DNA of 64,000 bases from an uncultured Nocardioides sp. (GCF_947489365.1 NZ_CANLDB010000002.1:372001-436000), one strand, 5' to 3'. Shown: positions 41,791 through 51,139, counted from the first letter of the stretch. Notes: generated by a model not told the origin, from the sequence alone. A program made the numbers and translations.

Positions 41791-43036
41791 GCCGCCCCGC
41801 CCCGCGGCTGCGCGGCACGCCCGACGCCGTGTACGGCGCCATGACGTCGACGAGGTCGGACACGGCGCGGACGACGGGCTCCTCGCCGCTCTCACGCAGG
41901 CTGCGCCCGGCGACCAGGGCCCGGTCGACCCCGGCCCTGTCCTCGGGCACGAAGTGCAGCCCGCTCAGCCGTGCGAACCCCTCGACCATCGTCGCGACCT
42001 CGGACTCCTTCCAGCCGAGGCTGGCCCGCATGCGGTTCACCACGACCCGCACGGGCGCGCCGGCGAGCGTCTCGCGCACCTCGACCAGCCCCCGCGCGAG
42101 CCGGGACAGGCCGACGGGGTCCGCCGTGCCGACGACGACCACCTCGTCGGCGACCTCCAGCGCCCCCAGCGTCATCTGGTTGCGCCCGGGCCGCCCGAGC
42201 GCGCCACCGTCGTCATCCAGGTCAGAGCCGGTGTCCACCACCACCACCGCCTGCTCGCGGGCCACCTCCAGCAGGTGCTCGAGCGCCCCGGGACGCACCT
42301 CGGTCCACCGGTCGGCGCGCGGCAGGCCCGTGACCACGCTGAGCCCGGGCGCCACGGCGCGCTGCACGGTGGCGAGCCGCGCCGCGAGGTCGCCGGTCCC
42401 CGCGAGCCGGGCCGCGGCGAGCAGGCCCGAGACCTCGTCCATCACGCCGAGGACCTGGGCGACGGCACCACCGCCCGGGTCCGCGTCCACGAGCATGGTC
42501 CGCACCCCGCGGTGGGCGAGCTCCGCGGCCAGCGTCGTGGCCAGCAGGGTCCGCCCCGGAGCCCCACGGGGACCCCAGACGGCGATCACCCGGCCGGGGG
42601 CGGGCGCCGGCGCGGCGACCTCACTCGCGCCCGGGCCCGGGGCGAGCGCCTCGGCGGTCACGGGCTCGTCGGCCCCGGCGGCGACCAGGACGTCGCCGAG
42701 CTCGCCGACCCGGTCCTCGCCGAGCAGGGCGGTCACCCCGACCCGCGACGCGCGCATCCGCGCGGCGCCCTCGTCCTGGTCCCCGCCGGAGACGGCGACG
42801 ACGCGGACGCCGTGGCGGCGCAGGTGGTCGGTCGCGGCCGCGTCGAGACCCGGGGCGTCCAGCGCGACGACCGCGGCCTGGGCCTGACCGGTGGTCGCGG
42901 CGGCCATCAGGTCGTCGACGTCCACGCAGCGCTTGAGCAGCACGACGCCGGGGCTGCTGCCCAGGACGCCGACGGCACCCGACTCCCACGCCGCCCCGGA
43001 CGCGACCAGCAGGACGCAGATCACGGGGTGCGTCAC
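41753..43036 (-). CDS. CpaE-like ParA/MinD-family ATPase
   Basis: Pilus-assembly-associated ATPase of 427 residues. The N-terminal receiver-like domain (about 1-130) lacks a clear phosphoacceptor pattern. The ParA domain starts at about 150 with VIAVWGPRGAPGRTLLATTLA. This is a deviant P-loop in which the usual lysine is arginine. LVDADPGGGAVAQVLG and VVVVDTGSDL follow. The basic C-terminus ends RRRTGAAARRR. GTG overlaps the SAF gene stop (GTGA). In Tad systems CpaE localises pilus machinery, but no other intact tad gene is in the window. Confidence 0.8.
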   Translation of the reverse strand: MTHPVICVLLVASGAAWESGAVGVLGSSPGVVLLKRCVDVDDLMAAATTGQAQAAVVALDAPGLDAAATDHLRRHGVRVVAVSGGDQDEGAARMRASRVGVTALLGEDRVGELGDVLVAAGADEPVTAEALAPGPGASEVAAPAPAPGRVIAVWGPRGAPGRTLLATTLAAELAHRGVRTMLVDADPGGGAVAQVLGVMDEVSGLLAAARLAGTGDLAARLATVQRAVAPGLSVVTGLPRADRWTEVRPGALEHLLEVAREQAVVVVDTGSDLDDDGGALGRPGRNQMTLGALEVADEVVVVGTADPVGLSRLARGLVEVRETLAGAPVRVVVNRMRASLGWKESEVATMVEGFARLSGLHFVPEDRAGVDRALVAGRSLRESGEEPVVRAVSDLVDVMAPYTASGVPRSRGAGRLRRRTGAAARRR

Positions 43037-43709
43037 GGGACGCGGGTCAGGTAGACCGTGCCCTCGGCGAGCCCGCCCAGTGCCTCCTCGATGCCGTCAC
43101 GCTGCTCCTCCGGCACCCCGACCACGACGCGCTGCGGCTCCGCGGCACCGAGCTCCGCCGCGGCGCCCGGCGCCTCCACGACGACGACCGACTCGAGCAC
43201 GAGGTCGGAGCCGCGGCTGCCGCGGCCGACGTACACGTCGACGAGGGAGCCGGACCGCACCGAGGACGGGATGCCCGTCGGGGCGACGGGGAGCGGGACC
43301 TCCACCACGTCGGAGGTGCCCGACCCGCCCAGCGCGGCGCGCGGGAGCAGCTCGCCGGCGCCGACCGCGCGGGTCAGCTGCAGGTCGGACGGCAGCTCGT
43401 CGTCCACCGGCAGGTAGAGCCCGAGGTCGCCCTCGTCGACGAACCGCACCTGCCGGGCCGAGAGGTCCTCGGCGGTCACGGTGTCGCCCACCCCGAGGTC
43501 CGTCGTCAGCCCCCACACCGCGACCGAGAGTCGTCGGCCGAGGACACCAGCCGGACGCCGACCACGACGGAGACCGCCACGATCAGCACCCCGATCCACA
43601 GGCGCGGGTCCCTCCATCCCGGGGTGCGGGCCCGGGTGGCGACGGGGACGTCGGGAGCGGCGCGGTCGCCTCCGGGAGGCGTGTGGGTGGCGGCGGGCGT
43701 CGTGCTCAC
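43033..43709 (-). pseudogene. SAF-domain (CpaB/RcpC-like) gene disrupted by a frameshift
   Basis: The N-terminal part (GTG 43709 to about 43520) encodes a Thr/Pro-rich tail and a membrane anchor, DPRLWIGVLIVAVSVVVGVR. It then stops at 43506. The continuation VAVWGLTTDLGVGDTVTAEDL, a normal SAF-domain start, is in another frame and runs to 43033. Family proteins read straight from ADD through VAVW. Here the sequence GACGAC-TCTCG-GTCGCG has two bases too many (or one too few) at about 43527-43535. The total span, 677 bases, is not a multiple of three. Either a real inactivating indel or a sequencing error. Confidence 0.75.
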
Positions 43710-43809
43710 CGGCCTATCTTGCGACGGAGGGGCCGTCGTGGTCACGACGTTCTCCACAGGCGGGGTGCCCTCCCAGCGGGCGACGGGCCGCAGTGGCAGA
43801 GTTGGGGGC

Positions 43810-44061
43810 ATGCCCGGCACGCCACGCTTCCTCACGCTGGTCGACGTCGCCGAGATGCTCAGCACCTCGAGCGCGCAGGTCTACGCGCTGGTGCGTCGCG
43901 GCGACCTGCCCGCCATCAAGATCGGCGGCCGCGGGCAGTGGCGGGTCGAGAGCACCGAGCTGGAGCAGTACATCCAGCGGATGTACGCCGAGACCCGGGA
44001 CTACGTCGACCGCCACCCGTTCACGGAGGTCGAGGCCCCCGGGGTCGACAGCGAGGTCTAG
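43810..44061 (+). CDS. Small excisionase/MerR-like helix-turn-helix protein
   Basis: DNA-binding protein of 83 residues: FLTLVDVAEMLSTSSAQVYALVRRGDLPAIKIGGRGQWRV is the HTH_17 fold with its wing (residues 6-46), then a C-terminal helix EQYIQRMYAETRDYV. Chromosomal relatives are conserved in actinobacteria beside the pilus-like genes and are not true excisionases. ATG 43810 lies 100 bases from the divergent SAF gene start. Confidence 0.8.
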   Translation: MPGTPRFLTLVDVAEMLSTSSAQVYALVRRGDLPAIKIGGRGQWRVESTELEQYIQRMYAETRDYVDRHPFTEVEAPGVDSEV

Positions 44062-44081
44062 CCGACCACTCAGCCGACCTC

Positions 44082-45566
44082 TCAGCCGACCTCGGAGTCC
44101 AGCTCCACGTCGACCTGCTGCTCCTCGCCGCCACGGTCGAGGGTCAGCTCGATGGTGTCGCCCGGCTGGAAGGTGCGGATGGCGACGATCAGCGCCTCGC
44201 CGTCGGTCACGAGGGTGCCCTCGATCTCGGTGATGACGTCGCCCGCCTCGAGGCCGGCCGCCTCGGCCGGGGAGTCCGGCAGGACCTCCTCGACGGTGGC
44301 GCCCGGTGCGGCCGCGACGCCCTCCTGGCCCCCGGTCTGCACGGTGGCGCCGATGACGGGGTAGCTGGCCTCGCCGTCGCGGAGGATCTGGTCGGCGGTG
44401 ACCTGGACCTGCTCGACGGGGATCGCGAACCCGACGCCGATGTTGCCGGAGCTGCCGCCCAGGCCGCCGGCGGTCGCGATGGCCGAGTTCACGCCGACGA
44501 CCTGGCCGACGAGGTTGACCAGGGGCCCGCCGGAGTTGCCGGGGTTGATGGCCGCGTCGGTCTGCACCGCGCTGATGAACGACGACTCGTCGCCGTCGCC
44601 CGTGGTCACGGGACGGTTCTTGGCGCTGACGATCCCGGACGTGACGGTGGAGGTCAGGCCCAGCGGCGACCCGATCGCCACGACGCCCTCGCCGATGGCG
44701 AGGTCGTTGGACGAGCCGAGCGCGGCGGGGGTCATGTCGCGAGCGTCCTCGGAGTAGAGGACGGCCAGGTCGTACACGGCGCTGCGGCCGACGATCTCGG
44801 CGTCGTACCGCTGGCCCTCGGAGTCGACGAGCTGGATCGAGCCGTCCTGCTCCGCGGCGCCCGCGACGACGTGGTTGTTGGTGACGACGTGGCCCTGGCG
44901 GTCGAGCACGAACCCGGAGCCCGTCGCCCCGCCGTCGGCGCCCTGGGACAGGATCTGGACGGTGCTGGGCAGGAGCTCCTGGGCCACCGCGGCGACGGAG
45001 CCGTCCTCGGCCTCGAGCGGCGCCTCGGTGCGGACGTCGACGCCCGACAGCCCGCCGGCGACCGTGCCCGGCCCACCGCTGCCGGCCCCGAGCACGACGG
45101 CGGCACCGATGCCGCCGCCGAGCAGTCCGACGAGCAGGGCGACCGCGGCGACGGTCGGGATGAGCCAGCCGGGGACACGCCCGCGCGGAGGCTGGGAGCG
45201 AGGGGGCGGCCGCATGCCGCCGGGGCCCATCGGCGCACCGGGACCCATCGGGGCACCCGGGCCACCGGGCGGCGGGAAGCCCTGTCCCCAGGGACGGGGC
45301 ATCCCGGGCGGCGGCGTACCGGGGGGAGCCATCGGGGCCGGCGGGCCCGAGCGGAAGCCGGGCTGGGGCGGTCCGAGCGGACCGGGGGGGCCGGCCGGAC
45401 CGGGCGCGGGGCCGCGGCCGGGCTCGGCCAGCGGACCCTGGGGCGGGCCGTCGACGGGGGCCGGTCGGGCGGGGCCGGGCGGGTGCCAGGGCAGCCGCAG
45501 GGTGTCGTCGGGTCGCTGGTCCGGGACCTGCTGGTCCCGGGACTCCTCGTCAGGGTGACCGCTCAC
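44082..45566 (-). CDS. htrA: HtrA/DegP-type serine protease, membrane-anchored
   Basis: Envelope protease of 494 residues, acting outside the membrane on misfolded proteins. A proline/glycine-rich cytoplasmic tail (about 1-125) precedes one membrane span (WLIPTVAAVALLVGLLGG). The trypsin-like domain has catalytic His in VVTNNHVVAGA, Asp in YDLAVL and Ser in AINPGNSGGPL. A C-terminal PDZ domain ends the protein (EEVLPDSPAEAAGLEAGDVI). The GTG overlaps the anti-sigma stop as GTGA. The order sigma-antisigma-htrA matches mycobacterial sigE-rseA-htrA. Confidence 0.93.
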   Translation of the reverse strand: MSGHPDEESRDQQVPDQRPDDTLRLPWHPPGPARPAPVDGPPQGPLAEPGRGPAPGPAGPPGPLGPPQPGFRSGPPAPMAPPGTPPPGMPRPWGQGFPPPGGPGAPMGPGAPMGPGGMRPPPRSQPPRGRVPGWLIPTVAAVALLVGLLGGGIGAAVVLGAGSGGPGTVAGGLSGVDVRTEAPLEAEDGSVAAVAQELLPSTVQILSQGADGGATGSGFVLDRQGHVVTNNHVVAGAAEQDGSIQLVDSEGQRYDAEIVGRSAVYDLAVLYSEDARDMTPAALGSSNDLAIGEGVVAIGSPLGLTSTVTSGIVSAKNRPVTTGDGDESSFISAVQTDAAINPGNSGGPLVNLVGQVVGVNSAIATAGGLGGSSGNIGVGFAIPVEQVQVTADQILRDGEASYPVIGATVQTGGQEGVAAAPGATVEEVLPDSPAEAAGLEAGDVITEIEGTLVTDGEALIVAIRTFQPGDTIELTLDRGGEEQQVDVELDSEVG

Positions 45567-46042
45567 GGCTCCACTCCGGTTCGGACCGGCGTCGGGCCGG
45601 TCGGTCGTGCGGTCTCGACGGGTCGCACCACGGGCTGCGTGCGTCGGTCGACGGTCGGGGCGTCCGCGGCGGGCGCGACCACGGCCAGCATCCCGATCGC
45701 CACGACTCCCGCCGCACCGGTGCCCAGCGCCGTGAGCCCCACACCCAGCCCGCGGGGCCGGGCCCGGCCGACCGGACCGACGTGGCCGAGGTGGCCTGCG
45801 GCCAGCAGCTCCTCCCCCGTGGGCGGGGGGCCGGCGGCGAGCAGGGCGGTCTTGAGGTCGCCGATCTCGGGCGGCACGCCACCCGACAGGCAGGCCAGGC
45901 GGTGCTTCACCCACCCCTGGCGCCCGACCTCGGCGTGGCAGGTGGGGCAGCCCGCGACGTGGGCCCAGGCACGCTCCTCGGCGACCGGGTCCAGCTGGCC
46001 GTCGAGGAGTGCGCTGACGTGGGGACCGAGGTGCCCGATCAC
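45563..46042 (-). CDS. rseA: Zinc-containing anti-sigma factor (RseA-like)
   Basis: Holds the adjacent ECF sigma factor inactive. 159 residues: the anti-sigma zinc motif is seen in [17 protein letters not shown] (H-x3-C-x2-C). A hydrophobic segment at about residues 100-124 ([22 protein letters not shown]) indicates a membrane anchor, and the tail is extracellular. GTG start overlaps the sigma stop and its stop overlaps htrA, all GTGA. Confidence 0.88.
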   Translation of the reverse strand: MIGHLGPHVSALLDGQLDPVAEERAWAHVAGCPTCHAEVGRQGWVKHRLACLSGGVPPEIGDLKTALLAAGPPPTGEELLAAGHLGHVGPVGRARPRGLGVGLTALGTGAAGVVAIGMLAVVAPAADAPTVDRRTQPVVRPVETARPTGPTPVRTGVEP

Positions 46043-46653
46043 GGGCGACCCGCCTGGGCGGGCCCCCGCTGGTCAGCGCGGTCGTCGGTGCGCGGCGCGG
46101 GAGTCACAGGGCCACCGTATCTCCGGCGCCCAGCCCCGGGGTGGCGGTGCGCGAGCCCGCGACGCAGCATCGCCCGGCCCCGGTGGATCCGTGAGCGCAC
46201 GGTGCCGAGCTTCGCGCCGAGGACGTCGGCGATCTCCTCGTACGACATCCCCTCGACGTCGCAGAGCACGACGGCCGCCCGGAACTCGGGCGGGAGCGAG
46301 GCCAGGGCCTGCTCGACGTCGTCGTCGAAGGTGCGGTCGGCGTACGCCGCGTCGGGGCCCGGCCGCTGCTCGGGGAGCCGCCCGGCGCGGTCGTCGGACA
46401 GCGGGTCGAAGCGGATCCGCTGGCGCCGGCGGGCCTGGTCGAGGAAGACGTTGGTGGTGATCCGGTGCAGCCAGCCCTCGATCGAGCCCGGGGTGAAGGT
46501 CGACAGCGAGCGCCCCACCCGCACGAAGACCTCCTGGGTGAGGTCCTCGGCGTCGGCCCGGTTGCCGGTCAGCCGGTAGGCGAGGCGGAAGACCCGGGCG
46601 GAGTGCTGCTCGACGACGTCGTCCCAGGTGAGGGTCACGGGGGCGTCGTCCAT
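46039..46653 (-). CDS. sigE: ECF sigma factor SigE-like
   Basis: Envelope-stress sigma factor of 204 residues. Region 2 is [25 protein letters not shown], then [24 protein letters not shown]. Region 4 is [44 protein letters not shown]. The first gene of a GTGA-coupled operon with anti-sigma factor and HtrA protease, and divergent from an O-methyltransferase, as in mycobacterial sigE loci. Confidence 0.93.
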   Translation of the reverse strand: MDDAPVTLTWDDVVEQHSARVFRLAYRLTGNRADAEDLTQEVFVRVGRSLSTFTPGSIEGWLHRITTNVFLDQARRRQRIRFDPLSDDRAGRLPEQRPGPDAAYADRTFDDDVEQALASLPPEFRAAVVLCDVEGMSYEEIADVLGAKLGTVRSRIHRGRAMLRRGLAHRHPGAGRRRYGGPVTPAPRTDDRADQRGPAQAGRP

Positions 46654-46757
46654 GGCCCAACGCTAGGCACCCACGCTGAGAGGAGCCTGAACCTCGCGGC
46701 CCCCGTCTGCCGCTAGGGTCGTGTCCCTACCCGGAGGAGGCCGTCATCACCGAGTCT

Positions 46758-47393
46758 GTGAGCCCCGTGAGCACCGCGAGCTGGGTCTTCGCCGAGACCT
46801 TCGTCGGCGAGGACGAGGTCCTCGCCACGGCCCGTGAGCGCGCCCGCGAGGTCGGGGTCGTCCCCGTCCACCAGGGCGTCGGCGCGGCGCTGCGCTTCGT
46901 GGCCGCCGCGATGGACGCCAAGGCCGTCGTCGAGATCGGCACGGGCACCGGCGTCTCCGGGATCTGGCTGCTCCGCGGGATGCGCGCGGACGGCGTCCTG
47001 ACGACGGTCGACGTCGAGGCCGAGCACCAGCGGCTCGCCCGGCAGGCCTTCACCGCCGCCGGCTACCCGGTCAACCGGGCCCGGACCATCCCCGGCGCGG
47101 CCCTGGAGGTGCTGCCCCGGCTGACGGACGGCGCCTACGACCTGGTGCTGTGCGACGGCGACAAGCGCGAGTACGGCGAGTACCTCACCGCGGCGCTGCG
47201 GCTGCTGCGGCCCGGTGGCGTGGTGGCGTTCGACAACTCCCTGTGGCACGACCGGGTCGCCGACGCCTCGGTGCAGGACGGCGAGACCGTCGCCGTCCGC
47301 GACCTGCTCTCGACGGTCGCCGAGCACGAGGACCTGCTCCCCGTGCTGCTGCCCGTCGGCGACGGGCTGCTGCTCGCGCAGAAGCGCGGCTAG
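46758..47393 (+). CDS. O-methyltransferase (class I, divergent from sigE)
   Basis: SAM-dependent catechol-type O-methyltransferase of 211 residues. The SAM site is VVEIGTGTGVSGIWLLRGM, then TTVDVEAEHQ, and YDLVLCDGDKREYGEYL with the metal-binding aspartate; GGVVAFDNSLWHDRV carries the second metal ligand pair. GTG 46758 is the first standard start. However, the only good ribosome-binding site, GGAGGAGG at 46733-46740, is five bases before an in-frame ATC at 46746, so translation may begin there. The homologue beside sigE in mycobacteria has no settled role. Confidence 0.88.
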   Translation: MSPVSTASWVFAETFVGEDEVLATARERAREVGVVPVHQGVGAALRFVAAAMDAKAVVEIGTGTGVSGIWLLRGMRADGVLTTVDVEAEHQRLARQAFTAAGYPVNRARTIPGAALEVLPRLTDGAYDLVLCDGDKREYGEYLTAALRLLRPGGVVAFDNSLWHDRVADASVQDGETVAVRDLLSTVAEHEDLLPVLLPVGDGLLLAQKRG

Positions 47394-47415
47394 CGGCCCC
47401 GTCGCCCTCGCCGCA

Positions 47416-49002
47416 CTAGTCGCCGACGCCGGCCAGAGGGTCGGCGGAGGTGAGCCAGTCGAGCAGCAGCCGGACCCCGAAGCCCGTGGGTCCGACGGTC
47501 CACTCGTGCCAGTCGGACGGCGAGTCGCCCGACGAGGCGATGTCGAGGTGCGCCCACGGCACGTCACCGGTGAAGTGCTGCAGGAACAGCGCCGCGGTCG
47601 TCGCGCCCGGTCCGCCCGGCGCGTTGTCCGCGTCGGCCACGGGCGAGGCGAGCTTCGCCTCGTAGTCGGCGGTGAGCGGCAGGCGCCACAGCGGCTCCCC
47701 CACCGCCGTGCCGGAGGCGAGGAGGCCGGCGGCCAGGGCGTCGTCGTCCGCGAAGAGCCCCCCGGTGCGCTGCCCGAGGGCGACCTTCGCCGCCCCGGTC
47801 AGCGTCGCCACGTCGACCAGCGCGGCCGGGGAGAGCTCCTCGACGGCGTACGCCAGCGCGTCGGCCAGCACGAGGCGGCCCTCGGCGTCGGTGTTGGTGA
47901 CCTCGGTGGTGCGGCCACCGCGGTGGCGGATGACGTCACCGGGACGCAGCGCGTCGCCGGCGACGGCGTTCTCGGCCAGCGGCACCAGGCCGGTGACCCG
48001 CACGGGACAGTCGAGCGCGGCCAGGGCGGAGAGCACGGCGATGACGACGCCGCCCCCCGTCATGTCCCGCTTCATCGTCACCATGCCCTCGGCGGGCTTG
48101 AGCGACAGGCCGCCGGAGTCGAAGGTGATGCCCTTGCCGACGAGCACGACCCGCGGCGCGCGGCGCCCGCCGCGGCGGGGGGTGTAGTCCAGGCGCACGA
48201 AGCGGGCCTCGCTCGCGGAGGCGCGACCGACGGCCAGGACGCCGCCGAAGCCCTCACGCTCGAGGTCGGACGCGTCCCACGCCGTGAGCGTCAGCCGGTC
48301 GCCCGCGGCGGCGGCGGCCTCGGCGCGACCGACCATCCAGGTGGGGTCCTTGACGTTGCTGGGCACGGTGGCCAGCGCGCGGGCCGTCCAGGCGGCGCCG
48401 GCGCGGGCCGTGGCCCGAGCGAGCCGCTCGCGGTGCGGCCGGTCGTCGGGCACCCCGACGAGCGCGACCCGTCCGACCGGCGACGACGCCGGGCCCGCGC
48501 TGCGCAGGTGCAGCCCGAAGGAGCCGAGGGTCATGCCGACGACGAGCGCCTCGAGGGCCTCCTCGTCGTCCACCGCGGCCAGGGTGGTGGCCACGGTGTC
48601 GCGGTCACGGCACCGCTTCGCCAGCGCCGCGCCGGCCCGTCGTACGTCGCGGGCGGAGCCGTCGCCCACCCCGACCAGGAGCAGGTGGGTCGCGCCGGAC
48701 CGCAGCCCGGGGCGCTCCTCGCCGCCGAGCAGCGGCAGCGCGACGACCTCACCGGCCCGGCCGGTGGCGCGGTCGACGTCCCGCAGGGTGAACGGGTCGA
48801 GGCCGAGCGCGGCGAACGCGGCGTCCGCACCCGGTCCGAGCGTCACCGAGCCGTCGTCGCCCGCAGCGGCCAGGACGGGCACCGCGAGGACGTCGGCGGG
48901 GTCCTCGGGACCGGCGCCGAGCACGAAGCCCGGCGGCGGTGCCTGCTCGGGCAGTCCCGGCAGGTCGAGGACGGGTGGGACGAGGGGGTCCGGGTGCGGC
49001 AC
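47416..49002 (-). CDS. pepA: Leucyl aminopeptidase (M17 family)
   Basis: Cytosolic metallo-aminopeptidase of 528 residues. The N-terminal macro-like domain (about 1-190) is followed by the catalytic domain with VLVGKGITFDSGGLSLKP, MKRDMTGGGVV and NTDAEGRLVLADAL, which carry the lysine, aspartates and glutamate binding two metals. C-terminal GDVPWAHLDIAS is also typical. GTG 49002 lies just after the DUF3117 gene stop, so both may share a transcript. Confidence 0.93.
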   Translation of the reverse strand: MPHPDPLVPPVLDLPGLPEQAPPPGFVLGAGPEDPADVLAVPVLAAAGDDGSVTLGPGADAAFAALGLDPFTLRDVDRATGRAGEVVALPLLGGEERPGLRSGATHLLLVGVGDGSARDVRRAGAALAKRCRDRDTVATTLAAVDDEEALEALVVGMTLGSFGLHLRSAGPASSPVGRVALVGVPDDRPHRERLARATARAGAAWTARALATVPSNVKDPTWMVGRAEAAAAAGDRLTLTAWDASDLEREGFGGVLAVGRASASEARFVRLDYTPRRGGRRAPRVVLVGKGITFDSGGLSLKPAEGMVTMKRDMTGGGVVIAVLSALAALDCPVRVTGLVPLAENAVAGDALRPGDVIRHRGGRTTEVTNTDAEGRLVLADALAYAVEELSPAALVDVATLTGAAKVALGQRTGGLFADDDALAAGLLASGTAVGEPLWRLPLTADYEAKLASPVADADNAPGGPGATTAALFLQHFTGDVPWAHLDIASSGDSPSDWHEWTVGPTGFGVRLLLDWLTSADPLAGVGD

Positions 49003-49005
49003 GGG

Positions 49006-49173
49006 TCAGCCGACGACGCCGTCGAGGGCCTTCCCCAGCGCCCCCGCCTCGTCGGCGTTCAGCTCCACGACGAGGCGGCCACCGCCCTCCAGGGGAACGC
49101 GCATGACGATGCCGCGGCCCTCCTTCGTGACCTCCAGCGGGCCGTCCCCGGTCCGTGGCTTCATCGCGGCCAT
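49006..49173 (-). CDS. DUF3117 small conserved actinobacterial protein
   Basis: Protein of 55 residues, almost invariant in the family: MAAMKPRTGDGPLEVTKEGR, then IVMRVPLEGGGRLVVELNADEA. Function unknown, found throughout actinobacteria. ATG 49173 chosen because GAGG lies six bases upstream; a frame extending to 49275 is not coding-like. Confidence 0.92.
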   Translation of the reverse strand: MAAMKPRTGDGPLEVTKEGRGIVMRVPLEGGGRLVVELNADEAGALGKALDGVVG

Positions 49174-49283
49174 CACGTACCTCTTCCTGTGCTCACCAAG
49201 GTGGTCGCCAACGTGCTGCACCCAGTATCCCCCATCACCCACGGTGCGCGCGCCACGGTCTGTGATCGGGCACACTGACGCCC

Positions 49284-50078
49284 GTGAGCGAGCCCGAAGT
49301 CGTCCTGACCACCGCCGACGGCGTCGCGACCGTGACGCTGAACCGACCCGACGCGATGAACGGCCTGGACGTCGCGACGAAGGAGCTGCTGCGCGACACG
49401 CTGGCCTCGGTCGCCGAGGACGACGCCGTGCGCTGCGTCGTCCTGACCGGCACCGGGCGCGCGTTCTGCGTCGGCCAGGACCTCAGAGAGCACGTGCAGC
49501 ACCTGCGCGAGGGACGCGACGACGTCCTGGGCAGCACGGTCGCCGAGCACTACAACCCGACGGTGACCTCGCTGCTGACGATGCCGAAGCCGGTGGTCGC
49601 GGCGGTCAACGGCGTGGCCGCCGGTGCCGGCGCGAGCCTGGCGCTCGCCTGCGACCTGCGCATCCTGTCCGACGCCGCCGGCATGAACTTCGCTTTCTCC
49701 GGCATCGCGCTGTCGTGCGACACCGGCTCGAGCCTGACCCTGCCCCGCCTCGTCGGCCACGCCCGCGCGATGGAGCTGCTCCTGATGCCGCGCACGATCG
49801 GCGCCGAGGAGTGCCTCAAGCTGGGGCTGGCGACCCGCGTCGTCCCCGCGGACGAGCTCGCGTCGGCCGCCGGCGAGCTGGCCGGCCGCCTCGCGGCCGG
49901 GCCCACCGTCGCGTACGGCGCGATCAAGGCGTCGCTGGCCTACTCCGCGACGCACGAGCTGGCCGACGTCCTCGCGTTCGAGGGCTCGCAGATGGCGCGC
50001 ACGGGCGCCACCGAGGACCACACGGCCGCGGTCGACTCGTTCCTGGCGAAGGAGAAGCCGACCTTCAGGGGGCGGTGA
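49284..50078 (+). CDS. Enoyl-CoA hydratase/isomerase family protein
   Basis: Crotonase-fold enzyme of 264 residues acting on acyl-CoA thioesters. Oxyanion-hole and active-site regions: GTGRAFCVGQDL, VAAVNGVAAGAGASLALACDLRI and FSGIALSCDTGSSLTLPRLVGHARAMELLL. The usual hydratase glutamates are not both evident, so isomerase or another crotonase activity (PaaG-like) is possible. GTG start; divergent from the DUF3117 gene and overlapping the opposing DivIVA-domain gene by 14 bases. Confidence 0.88.
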   Translation: MSEPEVVLTTADGVATVTLNRPDAMNGLDVATKELLRDTLASVAEDDAVRCVVLTGTGRAFCVGQDLREHVQHLREGRDDVLGSTVAEHYNPTVTSLLTMPKPVVAAVNGVAAGAGASLALACDLRILSDAAGMNFAFSGIALSCDTGSSLTLPRLVGHARAMELLLMPRTIGAEECLKLGLATRVVPADELASAAGELAGRLAAGPTVAYGAIKASLAYSATHELADVLAFEGSQMARTGATEDHTAAVDSFLAKEKPTFRGR

Positions 50079-50364
50079 GGTCCGGGGGCTCGTCGCCGCT
50101 GCAGCGGCGCTCCCGTTCCTCGACCTCCCGCGCGGCCTCGCGCTGCGCGAGACGGTCGAGCAGCGCGTCGACGTCCCGCATCCGGTAGCCCCGGAGCGCG
50201 AGCGGGAAGCGGACCGCGCGCAGGCCCGCGGCGTCCAACGGCCCGTCCGCGGGGGACGGCGCGGTCGGCTCGTCGTCCTCGGCCAGCCCGCTCCCCCGGC
50301 CGGCGGCGACGGCGGCGACGCCCCCCATCGCGAGCACGAGGAGGATGGCGAAGACCCAGGTCAC
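50065..50364 (-). CDS. Small membrane-anchored DivIVA-domain protein
   Basis: Protein of 99 residues. An N-terminal membrane span (MTWVFAILLVLAMGGVAAVA) precedes an acidic linker and a DivIVA-type motif, VRFPLALRGYRMRDVDALLDRL, where the glycine-tyrosine loop is typical. Such short proteins are common in actinobacteria next to LOG-family genes; role in cell-pole or cell-wall organisation is plausible but unproven. Confidence 0.8.
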   Translation of the reverse strand: MTWVFAILLVLAMGGVAAVAAGRGSGLAEDDEPTAPSPADGPLDAAGLRAVRFPLALRGYRMRDVDALLDRLAQREAAREVEERERRCSGDEPPDLTAP

Positions 50365-50371
50365 GTCCGGC

Positions 50372-51139
50372 TCACGACTGGCGGCTCGCCACCATCAGGG
50401 CGACGGCCTCCTCGACGTCGTCGGTCAGCGTCATCATCGCCAGGTCCTTGGCCGCGATCTTGCCGTCGACCAGCATCGTGCTGCGCAGCCACTCGAGCAG
50501 GCCGCCCCAGTACTCGACGCCGAGCAGTGCGACCGGGAACGACGTCACCTTGCGGGTCTGCACCAGGGTGAGGGCCTCGAACAGCTCGTCCAGCGTGCCG
50601 AAGCCGCCGGGGAGCACGATGAAGCCCTGCGAGTACTTCACGAACATGGTCTTGCGGACGAAGAAGTAGCGGAAGTCGATCCCGATGTCGACGTAGGGGT
50701 TGAGGCCCTGCTCGAAGGGCAGCTCGATCCCGAGGCCCACCGACGTCCCGCCGGCCTCGCAGGCGCCCTTGTTGGCGGCCTCCATCGCTCCCGGACCGCC
50801 GCCGGTGATGACGGCGAACTGCTCCTCGGCGAGGCGTCGTCCGACCAGCTCGCCGAGGTCGTACTGCGGGTGCCCGGCCGGGGTGCGCGCCGAGCCGAAC
50901 ACGGCGACGGCCGAGCCGAGACCGGCCAGCGTGCCGAAGCCCTCCACGAACTCGGACTGGATCCGCAGCACGCGCCACGGGTCGGTGTGCACCCAGTCGG
51001 TGGGGCCGCGGGAGTCGAGCAGCCGCTGGTCCGTCGTCGAGGTGTCGACGTGGCCGCCGCGCAGGCGAGTGGCGCCCCGTTGCCGCTGCGGCGTGGGGCC
51101 GGCGGACCGGCCCTCCTCGCTGCTCACGTGGTCAGCCAT
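50372..51139 (-). CDS. LOG-family (TIGR00730) nucleotide phosphoribohydrolase-like protein
   Basis: Rossmann-fold protein of 255 residues, of the cytokinin-activating LOG family. Key motifs: AVFGSARTPAGHPQYD, VITGGGPGAMEAANKGA, and the catalytic PGGFGTLDELFEALTLVQT. By family it releases ribose phosphate from a nucleoside monophosphate. ATG 51139 has GAGG ten bases upstream; GTG 51127 overlapping the dapE stop (GTGA) is an alternative. The gene overlaps dapE by 16 bases. Confidence 0.9.
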   Translation of the reverse strand: MADHVSSEEGRSAGPTPQRQRGATRLRGGHVDTSTTDQRLLDSRGPTDWVHTDPWRVLRIQSEFVEGFGTLAGLGSAVAVFGSARTPAGHPQYDLGELVGRRLAEEQFAVITGGGPGAMEAANKGACEAGGTSVGLGIELPFEQGLNPYVDIGIDFRYFFVRKTMFVKYSQGFIVLPGGFGTLDELFEALTLVQTRKVTSFPVALLGVEYWGGLLEWLRSTMLVDGKIAAKDLAMMTLTDDVEEAVALMVASRQS

